A stretch of DNA of 64,000 nt from Sporolactobacillus sp. STSJ-5. GTDB lineage: Bacteria > Bacillota > Bacilli > Bacillales > Sporolactobacillaceae. The translations under genes and the position numbers were made by a program. Each line of letters starts with the position of its first letter. Within the stretch, counting starts at the first letter, position 1. Location of the stretch: assembly GCF_024385605.1 (NCBI RefSeq), contig NZ_JANFOJ010000007.1, positions 62,001 to 126,000 of the forward strand. The letters are read 5' to 3'. The notes beneath the pieces were generated by a model. That model searched no databases, had not been told where the DNA came from, and saw nothing but the letters and a program-made list of their open reading frames with translations. Of this stretch, positions 18,640 to 26,963 are shown one piece after another.

Positions 18640-19725
18640 ATGACAGAAAAAGTACGAATTGGGGATGATGCCCTCATGTTCAGCGAAACACTTCTTCTAT
18701 TCCTGATCAAGCAGTTTAACGGGGAAAGGACCCTATCAGGAATATACCATTTATTAAAAGGCAAAAAATCGTCTCAAAGCATACAGGACAGTTTTCTGTT
18801 TCGGGTGGAGCCGTTTTATCATCTATGTGATGATCTGGAACGTCAATCGTTTCAAAAATTAATCGAGCATCTGGGCGATCATGAGTGGATAAAATATGTG
18901 AACTCAGAACAGACGCGCGTCATCCTCACTGAAAAGGGAATGGATAAGCTAAGCATGTTCAAAATTGAACGTATGATTCCGGATGGGTTGAGGATAACAA
19001 ATTACGTCACGACTGAAAAGCAATTCTGGCTAAGACTGCAATTGCTCATTCAAACGCTATCGGCACTTCGTTATCAACAGACCGCTTTCTTGCCAATTAC
19101 GAAGTTTCCGGCAGTGACAGAGGCTGTTCGCCGCATAATAATGGAAAGTTCACTAAGCCGCAATCAATTAGTTCATCAATTTTATCAAGAAATTCGCCGA
19201 TTATTGACGAGTATCCCCATCCTCGAAGCGAATATATTTGCATCTCAGTTTTCCGGATATCATATGACAGGACTTACTTTGAGACAAATTTCCGATGAAT
19301 CCGGGAAGGATCTGTTTGAATGCCGAACCTTTTTTAAGGCGGCGCTCAGAAGAATCATGCAGGAACTATCAAAAAATAAATCACGCTACCCTTTTACTGC
19401 TTTATTAATGAGCCCTGGAGTGAGCGGACTTTCAACCACTGCCGGAGTGTCACTTCGTTTCTTGAAATCTGGATTGTCAGCACAGGAAGCGGCTCATCGT
19501 AGAAATTTGTCCATCGGAACAATTGAAGATCACTTAGTAGAAATTGCATTGAAAGATCCAACATTTGACTTGTCCGAATATCTTACCGATGAGCTGGAGC
19601 ATCGCATAATGGATCATGCAAACCGTTTAAACACACGTCAACTTAAAACGATTAAAAAAGCTCTTCAAGAAGGTGTTTCCTATTTCCAAATCCGCCTGGC
19701 TCTTGCAAAAAATACGGTTCGATAA
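18640..19725 (+). CDS. ypbB: helix-turn-helix protein YpbB
   Basis: 361-residue protein like B. subtilis YpbB, which precedes the recQ-type helicase gene. A C-terminal helix-turn-helix region resembling those at the ends of RecQ helicases is visible (about residues 270-355: LRFLKSGLSAQEAAHRRNLSIGTIEDHL and a final repeat). The rest is helical with no recognised domain. It ends 14 bases before recQ, so the two proteins may act together; in B. subtilis the gene is essential-adjacent but its role is not established. ATG after AAAAGGAAA. Confidence 0.75.
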   Translation: MTEKVRIGDDALMFSETLLLFLIKQFNGERTLSGIYHLLKGKKSSQSIQDSFLFRVEPFYHLCDDLERQSFQKLIEHLGDHEWIKYVNSEQTRVILTEKGMDKLSMFKIERMIPDGLRITNYVTTEKQFWLRLQLLIQTLSALRYQQTAFLPITKFPAVTEAVRRIIMESSLSRNQLVHQFYQEIRRLLTSIPILEANIFASQFSGYHMTGLTLRQISDESGKDLFECRTFFKAALRRIMQELSKNKSRYPFTALLMSPGVSGLSTTAGVSLRFLKSGLSAQEAAHRRNLSIGTIEDHLVEIALKDPTFDLSEYLTDELEHRIMDHANRLNTRQLKTIKKALQEGVSYFQIRLALAKNTVR

Positions 19726-19739
19726 AGGAGAGGAACATA

Positions 19740-21290
19740 ATGGGTAGCCTGAATAATTTACGTGAAGAAGACTTGCTGCGCGAAGCTAAGATAATTTTAA
19801 AAGAAAAATTCGGCTATCATCAGTTTCGCTCCGGGCAGCAAAAAATCATACAAGATGTTTTAAATGGCAGGGATGTATTTGCGATGATGCCGACGGGAAG
19901 CGGTAAATCGCTGTGTTATCAAATTCCCGGTTACTTACTTAATGGCACCGTATTGATTGTTTCACCGCTTTTGTCGTTAATGGAAGATCAGATTAACGCA
20001 TTGCGCGCCGCAGGTGAAAGGCATGCCCGAGCATTGAACGGAATGATGCACGCACAAGAACGCATCCGCGTGCTTCGTCATTTGGAAGAGCTGCGTTTTC
20101 TCTATATTTCCCCGGAGATGCTTTGCCGTTCTGACATACGTGAAGCTTTGGCAAAAATAACTATTTCGCTTTTTGTCGTTGATGAAGCACATTGTGTATC
20201 TCAATGGGGACATGAATTCAGACCGGACTATCTGCAGCTTGCCCGTATCAGAGAACAGCTTGGACATCCAGCCTGCCTCGCCGTGACTGCAACAGCGGAT
20301 GAACGTGTGCGAGAAGATATCATTCGATCTTTGGAGTTGCATGAGGTTGCTCAGACGATCATGAGCGTTGACAGGACGAATATTGCACTTGTTGTTCGGA
20401 ACGTTTCCAATGACGATGAAAAAATGGAACAATTGTGCAAGCTGCTCCGTACCACACGTCTTCCGGGAATTGTTTATTGTGCAAGCCGCGACTGGACTGA
20501 GAGACTGGCTGAACTGGTACGACGACAACTCGGACTTCGTGCAGCTTTTTATCATGGTGGAATGGAGTCAATAGATCGGAGAAAAATACAAAACCAATTT
20601 TTGGATAATCAATTAGATCTGCTTTGCTGTACCAATGCATTTGGTATGGGAATTAACAAACCAGACATTCGACTGGTCGTCCATTTTCATTTTCCGGCAA
20701 CAATGAATGCATACCTTCAGGAAATCGGCCGTGCTTCGCGTGACGGACAGCAAGGTCTTGCCGTTCTTTATTATTCACCGCAAGATAATCAATATCCGGA
20801 AGGCTTTATAGACAGCAATTTTCCCGAGGATGCCTTTTTGCTCCATACGTTACATGAGTTAGATGAAGGAGTCCTCACAATAAAAAACAAAGATCAATTT
20901 TTGAACGATTTACAGGAGCGAGGATCAAGCGAAACCGCAGCTCGGTTCATTTATGAACGGATACGGGAAAAGCCTGCCTATCAATCCTTTCACTCGATTT
21001 TTAAACGAAGCAAGTCGATGATCGAGCAGCGCCGACGGGTATTATTGAACGATCTCTCTATCATGAAAAATTATTTAACGGCTACAGAATGCAGAAGAGC
21101 CTATTATTTAAAGGTTTATCATGAAGATTCACATGAGAAGCCCGTTTATTGCTGCGATCAATGCGGGATCAATCTTGCCGATTTTGATTCGGTGAACTTT
21201 GAAGATACAGTGATTAATCGAAAGCAGTTGATGAGTTGGGAAGAAAGGCTGTCCTATATTTTTAAAGAAAGCGAAAGGTCGAAACAATGA
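19740..21290 (+). CDS. recS: RecQ-family ATP-dependent DNA helicase (RecS type)
   Basis: 516-residue 3'-5' helicase for recombination and fork repair. Visible motifs: FRSGQQKII (motif 0), MPTGSGKSLCYQIP (Walker A), VDEAHCVSQWGHEFRPDY (Walker B), TATAD, and QEIGRASRDG (motif VI). The C-terminal zinc-binding part shows ECRRAYYLKVYH and CCDQCG cysteines. No HRDC domain is present, so it is the short RecS form rather than long RecQ. It overlaps the next gene by four bases. Confidence 0.9.
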   Translation: MGSLNNLREEDLLREAKIILKEKFGYHQFRSGQQKIIQDVLNGRDVFAMMPTGSGKSLCYQIPGYLLNGTVLIVSPLLSLMEDQINALRAAGERHARALNGMMHAQERIRVLRHLEELRFLYISPEMLCRSDIREALAKITISLFVVDEAHCVSQWGHEFRPDYLQLARIREQLGHPACLAVTATADERVREDIIRSLELHEVAQTIMSVDRTNIALVVRNVSNDDEKMEQLCKLLRTTRLPGIVYCASRDWTERLAELVRRQLGLRAAFYHGGMESIDRRKIQNQFLDNQLDLLCCTNAFGMGINKPDIRLVVHFHFPATMNAYLQEIGRASRDGQQGLAVLYYSPQDNQYPEGFIDSNFPEDAFLLHTLHELDEGVLTIKNKDQFLNDLQERGSSETAARFIYERIREKPAYQSFHSIFKRSKSMIEQRRRVLLNDLSIMKNYLTATECRRAYYLKVYHEDSHEKPVYCCDQCGINLADFDSVNFEDTVINRKQLMSWEERLSYIFKESERSKQ

Positions 21291-21850
21291 GCCGAACTGA
21301 TCTTCATTTATCCGATTCTGAGATGCGTCGAGCTCTTTATTTCTCTCAAGGCCTGCTTTTGCTGCTTTCAATGACACTTATTAAACTGTTCAACTTGTCA
21401 TTTCCTCTCGCGACTTGGTACAAAGTCAACGGGTTAGAACTTATGATCGGTTTTAGTTTCGGAGTGGGTATGGTTTCCATCCAAGCTATTGCCGAGCATG
21501 TCTTGCCAAATGCATGGTTTGATGACAAAGGAATAAATGAGCATCTGTTACGCGCATTTCCTCTGTCAGCGCTTGTACTCATTATGGCTGCTGTTTCGTT
21601 AATTGAAGAGACTCTATTCAGAGGTATTCTTCAGCACTTACTAGGATATGTTGCTGCCAGTCTTATTTTTGTCTTTTTACATATTCGTTATGTGACGAAG
21701 CCGGCGCTTTTAGGAATAACCCTTGTTCTAAGTTTTGGTCTCGGTTTTCTATTCGTTCAAACGGGTAGTTTGCTGACACCAATCACAGCACATTTCACAA
21801 TTAATACGTTGCCTATTGCGCTTAATTATTTGAAAAAGGGTCGTCTATGA
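21287..21850 (+). CDS. CPBP-family intramembrane metalloprotease (YpbD-like)
   Basis: 187-residue membrane protein of the CAAX-protease/bacteriocin-processing (CPBP) family. About six hydrophobic helices are seen. The catalytic motif EETLFRG (EExxxR) is intact, a second-motif histidine lies in FVFLHIR, and ITAHFTIN supplies the last conserved His and Asn. Substrate unknown. It starts inside the recS stop (ATGA), as ypbD follows recS in B. subtilis. Confidence 0.8.
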   Translation: MSRTDLHLSDSEMRRALYFSQGLLLLLSMTLIKLFNLSFPLATWYKVNGLELMIGFSFGVGMVSIQAIAEHVLPNAWFDDKGINEHLLRAFPLSALVLIMAAVSLIEETLFRGILQHLLGYVAASLIFVFLHIRYVTKPALLGITLVLSFGLGFLFVQTGSLLTPITAHFTINTLPIALNYLKKGRL

Positions 21851-21935
21851 TGTGCTTGATTAACGATTTGTAACCTGTGATTGTCCTAATTTCATGGTCA
21901 CACTCATAGTTATGAATGTGAGAGAGGTGAAGGAC

Positions 21936-22394
21936 ATGTCGCTTCAAGAGTATCACGATAACGGTCGGATTTCTGGAATTACGTTAACTATTTTAACAGA
22001 GCTCATTAAAAGAAAAAAAGAAAAAGACAAATGGAAGCATAGAGAAGCAATCTTTGGTCTTTGTCTTACCTTATTTGCAGGTATTGGAATCGGCTATACT
22101 TTTTTCATTCATCCCGGTATGCTCGAATCAATGCGCGATTTACGTATGTTGATCAGCCGTCCGGCGAGCTGGATTTTCTTGATGATTTGCGCTGTGTTTC
22201 TGTTATTCTTTACTTATTGTCATGGTGAGCGCGAAGATGCTGAGGATGATTATGACGATTTACGGGAAGAGATCATTGATCGCACGGAAGAACTATGGAT
22301 GAATGATCAGCCGGATCAGCTTGGCAATACGGCCCGTTACGGAATTCTTCGACATTTGAAGAAGGAATTTGATATCAATTTATTTTATAAATAA
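21936..22394 (+). CDS. DUF2663-type membrane protein (YpbF-like)
   Basis: 152 residues. A basic N-terminal helix (about 20-40, rich in Lys) is followed by two hydrophobic segments (about 42-62 and 80-98) and an acidic soluble tail (GEREDAEDDYDDLREEI). Layout and position suggest B. subtilis YpbF, of unknown function. The ATG at 21936 has AGAGAGGTGAAGG upstream; an in-frame start at 21894 lacks one. YpbE, which lies nearby in B. subtilis, is not seen. Confidence 0.55.
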   Translation: MSLQEYHDNGRISGITLTILTELIKRKKEKDKWKHREAIFGLCLTLFAGIGIGYTFFIHPGMLESMRDLRMLISRPASWIFLMICAVFLLFFTYCHGEREDAEDDYDDLREEIIDRTEELWMNDQPDQLGNTARYGILRHLKKEFDINLFYK

Positions 22395-22457
22395 TTACAA
22401 AAACGACCGCTTCTATTAGGCATGAGAAGCAGCCGTTAAATTGCCTGTTTTTATTCG

Positions 22458-23024
22458 TTAAAATACTCTTTTTTTTGATTGTTCCTCTTTTAGTAATTCA
22501 ACTGCTTCACGAAATCTCTGTGAGTGAACGATTTCACGTTCGCGTAAAAAGCCTAAAGAATCATTAATTTGGGGGTCATCGGAGACATTAATGATCCATT
22601 GATAACTGGAACGCGCCTTTTCCTCTGCTGCAATGTCTTCATAAAGATCAGCGATTGGATCTCCTTTTGATTGGATGCCCATGTTAAAGTTTTGCCCGGC
22701 AGCATTATGATAATAGATTGATTTACCATGATCAACATAATGTTCACCTAAACCGGCTTCCTTTAACTGTTCAGGTGTCGCATCTTTAGTTAGTTTATAC
22801 ACCATAGTGGCGATCATTTCCAAATGGGCAAATTCCTCGGTTCCGATGTCATTGAGTAAGCCCATAACGCGGCTAGGTATTGTGTATCTCTGATTTAAAT
22901 AGCGAAGGGCAGCGGCCAGTTCGCCGTCAGCGCCGCCGTATTGTTCAATCAGAAATTTTGCCATTCTTGGATTACAGATGCCGACACGCACCGGATACTG
23001 CAATTTTTTTTCGTAATACCACAC
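22458..23024 (-). CDS. cotJC: spore coat protein CotJC (manganese catalase family)
   Basis: 188-residue ferritin-like protein of the Mn-catalase family that forms part of the spore coat. Metal-ligand glutamates and histidines appear in IGTEEFAHLEMIA, AEEKARSSYQWII and EIVHSQRFREA. It is the third gene of the minus-strand cotJA-cotJB-cotJC operon, 25 bases behind cotJB. Whether it detoxifies peroxide in the coat is not established. Length matches the B. subtilis protein. Confidence 0.93.
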   Translation of the reverse strand: MWYYEKKLQYPVRVGICNPRMAKFLIEQYGGADGELAAALRYLNQRYTIPSRVMGLLNDIGTEEFAHLEMIATMVYKLTKDATPEQLKEAGLGEHYVDHGKSIYYHNAAGQNFNMGIQSKGDPIADLYEDIAAEEKARSSYQWIINVSDDPQINDSLGFLREREIVHSQRFREAVELLKEEQSKKRVF

Positions 23025-23049
23025 AAATATCGGCCTCCTCGGTCATCGT

Positions 23050-23319
23050 TTATACTTGCCATGGCCAGGGTGTATCCTTCCATTGCCATGGATAAGCGGA
23101 TAGACTGTGCCCAAATTGTCTTAATGGGCCGTACCGTGCTTCAAATCCGTCACGAAGTTCGGCACTTTTCTTAGCGGTTGAATTGAACTGCTTAAGTGCT
23201 TCAAGGTCATTAGGATGAGTGTCTAAATAAAGAGTCAGTTCAACAAGAGTAAAATCAACAGCTTGGAGTGCCTTCAGATCCGAGTAATAGCTGTCCGGTA
23301 CTTGTATCGGTTCATCCAT
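23050..23319 (-). CDS. cotJB: spore coat protein CotJB
   Basis: 89-residue coat protein of the CotJB family. A helical core (LKALQAVDFTLVELTLYLDTHPNDLEALKQFN) is followed by the typical aromatic tail (PWQWKDTPWPW). It overlaps cotJA by eight bases. In B. subtilis CotJA and CotJC interact, and the operon product locates to inner coat layers. Confidence 0.92.
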   Translation of the reverse strand: MDEPIQVPDSYYSDLKALQAVDFTLVELTLYLDTHPNDLEALKQFNSTAKKSAELRDGFEARYGPLRQFGHSLSAYPWQWKDTPWPWQV

Positions 23320-23548
23320 CTGTGTTCAGCTCCTCTCTTTTTGAGAGATATGGATTGGTATATGGTGTAAATAATCCCGGCCATAATGTGCCGTGTGTCA
23401 ATGCTTCAAATGGTGAAAACTGCTCCATGCCCCGCGGCTGAAAACCTAGATAGAGCTGCACGGGTGTCTCATAAGAAATGGGTCCGAGCGGTGGACATGG
23501 ATCATTTGGACTGACGTATGGAGTGTACCATTTTCTGGATGTAGACAA
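23312..23548 (-). CDS. cotJA: spore coat-associated protein CotJA
   Basis: 78-residue, proline- and aromatic-rich coat-associated protein with the family stretches YVSPNDPCPPL and GTLWPGLFTPY. The start is a TTG at 23548 placed eight bases behind GGGAGG on the minus strand. It is the first gene of the cotJ operon, which in B. subtilis is needed for normal coat composition. Confidence 0.88.
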   Translation of the reverse strand: MSTSRKWYTPYVSPNDPCPPLGPISYETPVQLYLGFQPRGMEQFSPFEALTHGTLWPGLFTPYTNPYLSKREELNTDG

Positions 23549-23592
23549 ATCAGCGCCTCCCTTCTTGAAATCATTTTTCTATTCATCATTTC

Positions 23593-23621
23593 TTTATATG
23601 CTATCCCAGCTCGTACATAGA
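23593..23621 (-). promoter_or_regulatory. candidate sigma-E promoter of cotJABC
   Basis: On the minus strand TCTATGT (23621-23615), 14 bases, CATATAAA (23600-23593), about 45 bases before cotJA. The -10 and spacing fit sigma-E; the -35 is imperfect. Confidence 0.45.
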
Positions 23622-23729
23622 CCCAATGATTTCATCGATTTTTTTAAACGAGAACGTATAAGCACACGTTCGTTCGAATCTTTTAACATTGGCACTATTC
23701 ATATGCCTTATGATACGGAGTGATTTCCA

Positions 23730-24497
23730 ATGACTGTTGATTTATTGGCTGTGGCAATAATCCTTTTTGTGATTTTAATTACTTACATGTTTTGTGAGGC
23801 GCATATGAATCGATTAATCTCCATCAATCTTGAGATTGATGATTTGCCCGAACCTTTTATTGGTGAGAAGTTATTTTTTATCTCGGATATTCATCGGCGC
23901 ACGATTTCAAAAAAGTGGCTGGAGTCGTTTAAGGATTCCCCAGACTACATTCTTATTGGAGGAGACCTGACGGAAAAAGGAGTGCCTCTTTCGAGAGTGC
24001 GCACAAATATTCAATTGCTGTTGAATCTCGGCCCTGTTTTTTTCATTTGGGGAAATCATGATTGGGATTCCGGATATGATCGTTTAAAAAAACTGCTTGA
24101 TGAAAGCGGCGTTTCGATTTTAAATAACACGACATATACTGTAACTAAAAGTGGTGCAGCACTCAATTTTTCGGGATTAAATGATTTGCTGCATCACCAC
24201 GCAAATTTAAATAAAACACTTGCAGCGAGAAAAAGCGGAGTGCCGACGATTCTTTTCAGTCATAATCCAGATATTAAGAAAGCGCTGACACCACAGATGG
24301 GCATTGCTTACTGCATTTCAGGACATACGCACAGCGGACAAATTAACTTATTCGGATTTACTTTAAAAGAGAAGGCAGGGGTAAAAGAACTGCCGTTTGG
24401 AACACTAATAATCAGTAGCGGTTACGGGACAACTAAACTGCCTTTGCGTTTAGGTGCAAAGCCTGATGCATTAATGCTTACTTTCAAGCAGAGATGA
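23730..24497 (+). CDS. ypbG: membrane-anchored metallophosphoesterase (YpbG-like)
   Basis: 255 residues. One N-terminal membrane helix (about 4-24) anchors a calcineurin-like phosphoesterase domain. Metal-binding motifs are seen in order: SDIHRR, GGDLTEKG, WGNHDWD, FSHNPD and SGHTHSGQINLFG. The SDIHRR first motif (SDxH) fits. Substrate unknown; relatives act on UDP-diacylglucosamine or phosphodiesters. Its place between the ypb genes and mecB agrees with B. subtilis ypbG. Confidence 0.85.
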   Translation: MTVDLLAVAIILFVILITYMFCEAHMNRLISINLEIDDLPEPFIGEKLFFISDIHRRTISKKWLESFKDSPDYILIGGDLTEKGVPLSRVRTNIQLLLNLGPVFFIWGNHDWDSGYDRLKKLLDESGVSILNNTTYTVTKSGAALNFSGLNDLLHHHANLNKTLAARKSGVPTILFSHNPDIKKALTPQMGIAYCISGHTHSGQINLFGFTLKEKAGVKELPFGTLIISSGYGTTKLPLRLGAKPDALMLTFKQR

Positions 24498-24517
24498 ATT
24501 GGAAATGTGTAAAAGCA

Positions 24518-24546
24518 TGTACAATTATGTCTTTGCGTTGTATACT
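24518..24546 (+). promoter_or_regulatory. candidate sigma-A promoter of the mecB leader
   Basis: TGTACA (24518-24523), a 17-base spacer and TATACT (24541-24546). Transcription would begin near 24553, just upstream of a structured leader. Confidence 0.4.
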
Positions 24547-24552
24547 ACACTC

Positions 24553-24718
24553 AAGTCTCTCGTTCGACTATTGGTCGGCGAATTTGTTCTTGTCTCTCGT
24601 CGTTTGGATGCATGTCCAGGCAAGAGACACCGAAATTCGTCAAGATCATATAACTATAGTATAAGTTTGCGACACTACACTAAAGAGATTAGGCTGGACG
24701 GCAAGGAGGACATTTGCG
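24553..24718 (+). promoter_or_regulatory. structured leader upstream of mecB, unassigned
   Basis: Nested inverted repeats form one long stem-loop: outer arms 24577-24585 and 24633-24641 (nine pairs, one G-U), an asymmetric internal loop, inner arms TGTCTCT 24591-24597 and AGAGACA 24623-24629, then a small TGGA/TCCA hairpin at 24605-24618. A nine-base direct repeat, GTCTCTCGT, occurs at 24555 and 24592. Both copies could pair with the single AGAGAC, so two exclusive folds are possible. No T tract follows, so it is not a simple terminator. It does not match any riboswitch or T-box I know. Confidence 0.45.
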
Positions 24719-25339
24719 ATGCGACTGGAACGTTTAAATGGCGACAGGATTAAAATATTCCTGACTTTTGACGATCTCAAAGAACGAGGCATTACAAAAG
24801 AAGATATGTGGCACGACTTGCCGAGAGTCGAGAAATTATTTCGGGATATGATGCTTGAGGCGGATGACGAATTGGGTTTCGAAGCATCCGGTCCCATCGA
24901 CGTTGAAGTATTCTCCCTCCCGGCGCAAGGAATGGTTGTCATTGTGTCAAGAGGAAGAAAAGATCGTGATGATGAATCCGACGATGACTTTGAAGATGAC
25001 GAAGATTTCATTCAAATGCAGGTGACATTGGATGAAAGTCAGGACGTACTTTACCAGTTTGAGCAATTTGATGATGTGATTTCACTATCGAAAACACTTC
25101 ATGATTTAGGAATTCGAACAGGAAGCCTATTTCTATTTGAAAACAAATATTATATACATTTTAATGAACAGCATTTATCGGACGCATTCGATATCGAAAC
25201 GCTTGTCGCTATCCTTGCGGAGTATGGAAATACATCAACCATTACCATTTACAGACTTGAGGAATATGGTAAATGTCTGATAAAAGATATTGCTGTATCC
25301 GAGTTATATCGCTATTTTATTAAAGCTCCGCATTCTTGA
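24719..25339 (+). CDS. mecB: adaptor protein MecB (YpbH), MecA family
   Basis: 206-residue MecA/YpbH-type adaptor that delivers substrates to the ClpCP protease. The N-terminal substrate-binding domain opens MRLERLNGDRIKIFLTFDDL; an acidic linker (about 80-97, DDESDDDFEDDED) joins the C-terminal ClpC-binding domain. Position between ypbG and gudB marks it as the mecB paralogue rather than mecA. ATG follows AAGGAGG. A 166-base structured leader precedes it and a terminator follows. Confidence 0.85.
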   Translation: MRLERLNGDRIKIFLTFDDLKERGITKEDMWHDLPRVEKLFRDMMLEADDELGFEASGPIDVEVFSLPAQGMVVIVSRGRKDRDDESDDDFEDDEDFIQMQVTLDESQDVLYQFEQFDDVISLSKTLHDLGIRTGSLFLFENKYYIHFNEQHLSDAFDIETLVAILAEYGNTSTITIYRLEEYGKCLIKDIAVSELYRYFIKAPHS

Positions 25340-25355
25340 TCACGCGGAGTTTTTC
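25327..25355 (+). terminator. rho-independent terminator after mecB
   Basis: CTCCGC and GCGGAG arms around a 12-base loop containing the stop codon, followed by five T. Confidence 0.75.
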
Positions 25356-25506
25356 ATTGCGGTTACTTTGTCATCGTTATGGAGAAGACGGGATGACTGG
25401 TTTATTAAACTTTATGCACCCGCACGCCGCTTGATGAATCAATTGTTGCGTCAAAGGAAAGAAGACAGAGACAATGGTGTGCAGAAAATAAGAAAGGAAG
25501 ATTTTG

Positions 25507-26775
25507 GTGTCGGTTGATCAACGGGATCTTTTAACGAAGCACAAACGCGTCTTAGCATCGGCTCAAGCGATGATTAAAGAATCGCTTGCTGAACTTGGCT
25601 ATTCGCAGGATGTATTTGAACTATTGAAAGAGCCGCAGCAAATCCTTGCTGTCCGGATACCTGTTAAAATGGATAACGGACAAGTTCGCGTTTTTTCAGG
25701 TTACAGGGTTCAACACAGCTTTTCAATTGGCCCCACCAAAGGCGGTGTCTTATTTCATCCTGAGGTTTCGGAGCCTTTAATGAAAGGCCTATCTTTGATG
25801 AACAGCCTTAAAAACGGTTTACTCAACATTCCTTTTGGCGGTGCAAAAGGCGGTGTCATCTGCGAACCGAGGGAACTGTCTTTTCATGAGCTTGAACTTC
25901 TAAGTAGAGGATACATACAAGCAATTCGTTCAGTTATCGGCCCTTATCAAGATATACCTGCGCCAGATATTTTTACCAATTCCCAAGTGATGGCCTGGAT
26001 GATGGATGAGTACAGTAAATTATGCCCGGATCAGTCTGCCGGATTTATAACCGGTAAACCAATTGTTCTGGGAGGCTTGAAGAGCCGTGAACATTCGGCT
26101 GGTCGCGGTATCGTTTTATTCATTTCTGAAGCAGCGAAAAAGAAAGGCATTGATTTGCAGCATTCGACCGCGATTGTGCAAGGATTCGGGTCACTCGGAA
26201 GCTATGTTGCTAAATCGCTGGCCGACTCGGGAGTCACTATTACCGGACTTTCAGATGCCTATGGAGCGGTTTATCGTTCATCGGGATTAGACATGAATAC
26301 ATTGATTGAATGTCGGGACAGTTTCGGAACCATTACAAAACTTTATAAGCACACCTTGACAAGTCAGCAACTTGTTGAGAAGCCTTGTGATATTATGGTG
26401 CTTGCTGCGGTTGCAAATCAAATTACAGATAATAATGTTCTTAAAATCAAGAGTAAACTTGTGGTTGAGGCAGCGGATGGAGCAGTGACCGATGAGGCAG
26501 CCAATTGGATGACACAGAATGGAATCCTTTTTATCCCTGAAATTTTGACAAGCTCAGGTGATATGACCTCTTCTTATATTGAATGGGCTCAGAACAGACA
26601 AGGATTGATCTGGAGCAAAGAAGAGGGAGAACGTCGGGTTCGGCAAATTTTAGCTGATGCTTTTACTCGCGTACATAATATAGCTGAGGAACGCGGTATT
26701 TCATTGAAGGCAGCGTCTTGTTTTGCTGGGGTTTACACACTTGCAGAGTCTGCACGTGTGCGCGGTTGGATTTAA
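25507..26775 (+). CDS. gudB: Glu/Leu/Phe/Val dehydrogenase family protein, divergent GudB
   Basis: 422-residue amino-acid dehydrogenase in the place of B. subtilis gudB (glutamate dehydrogenase). Catalytic lysine PFGGAKGG, the substrate-lysine region GPTKGG, and aspartate in DIPAPDIFTNSQ are kept, as is the nucleotide-fold QGFGSLGSY. Several usually invariant positions differ: KGGVLFHPEV (normally VRF), VLAAVANQIT (normally PAA), VEAADGAVT (normally ANGPT) and LTSSGDMTSSY (normally ASAGGVTVSY). The fold is clear but the substrate or activity may have shifted. The GTG at 25507 follows AAAGGAAG; TTG at 25504 is an alternative. Confidence 0.75.
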   Translation: MSVDQRDLLTKHKRVLASAQAMIKESLAELGYSQDVFELLKEPQQILAVRIPVKMDNGQVRVFSGYRVQHSFSIGPTKGGVLFHPEVSEPLMKGLSLMNSLKNGLLNIPFGGAKGGVICEPRELSFHELELLSRGYIQAIRSVIGPYQDIPAPDIFTNSQVMAWMMDEYSKLCPDQSAGFITGKPIVLGGLKSREHSAGRGIVLFISEAAKKKGIDLQHSTAIVQGFGSLGSYVAKSLADSGVTITGLSDAYGAVYRSSGLDMNTLIECRDSFGTITKLYKHTLTSQQLVEKPCDIMVLAAVANQITDNNVLKIKSKLVVEAADGAVTDEAANWMTQNGILFIPEILTSSGDMTSSYIEWAQNRQGLIWSKEEGERRVRQILADAFTRVHNIAEERGISLKAASCFAGVYTLAESARVRGWI

Positions 26776-26808
26776 ATGAATGGATGAGAAAGAAATAATG
26801 ATAGCTTT

Positions 26809-26842
26809 AAACGGTTATGGTGTATCCATAATCGTTTTTTTT
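26809..26842 (+). terminator. rho-independent terminator after gudB
   Basis: AAACGGTTATGG and CCATAATCGTTT pair (one G-U) around TGTAT and run into an eight-base T tract. Confidence 0.85.
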
Positions 26843-26890
26843 GTGCTGTTCCTCAATGCATAAAACCATCTTTTCTTGGAAACATAAAGC

Positions 26891-26920
26891 TGATTTCAGA
26901 GTTTCAAGGAAATCATATGA
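26891..26920 (+). promoter_or_regulatory. candidate sigma-G promoter of sleB-ypeB
   Basis: TGATTT (26891-26896), 17 bases, CATATGA (26914-26920), 43 bases before the sleB start. It partly matches the sigma-G pattern that drives sleB-ypeB in B. subtilis. Confidence 0.35.
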
Positions 26921-26963
26921 ACTATTGAGTGGCTCTATGTACACTCCGGGGAGGATTAAGTCA

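Noticed and set aside
22397-22455. Terminator between the YpbF-like gene and cotJC
   Set aside because: GCTTCT/AGAAGC and AGGCA/TGCCT pairings compete and neither is followed by a clean T tract; likely some terminator function but not supportable as a call.
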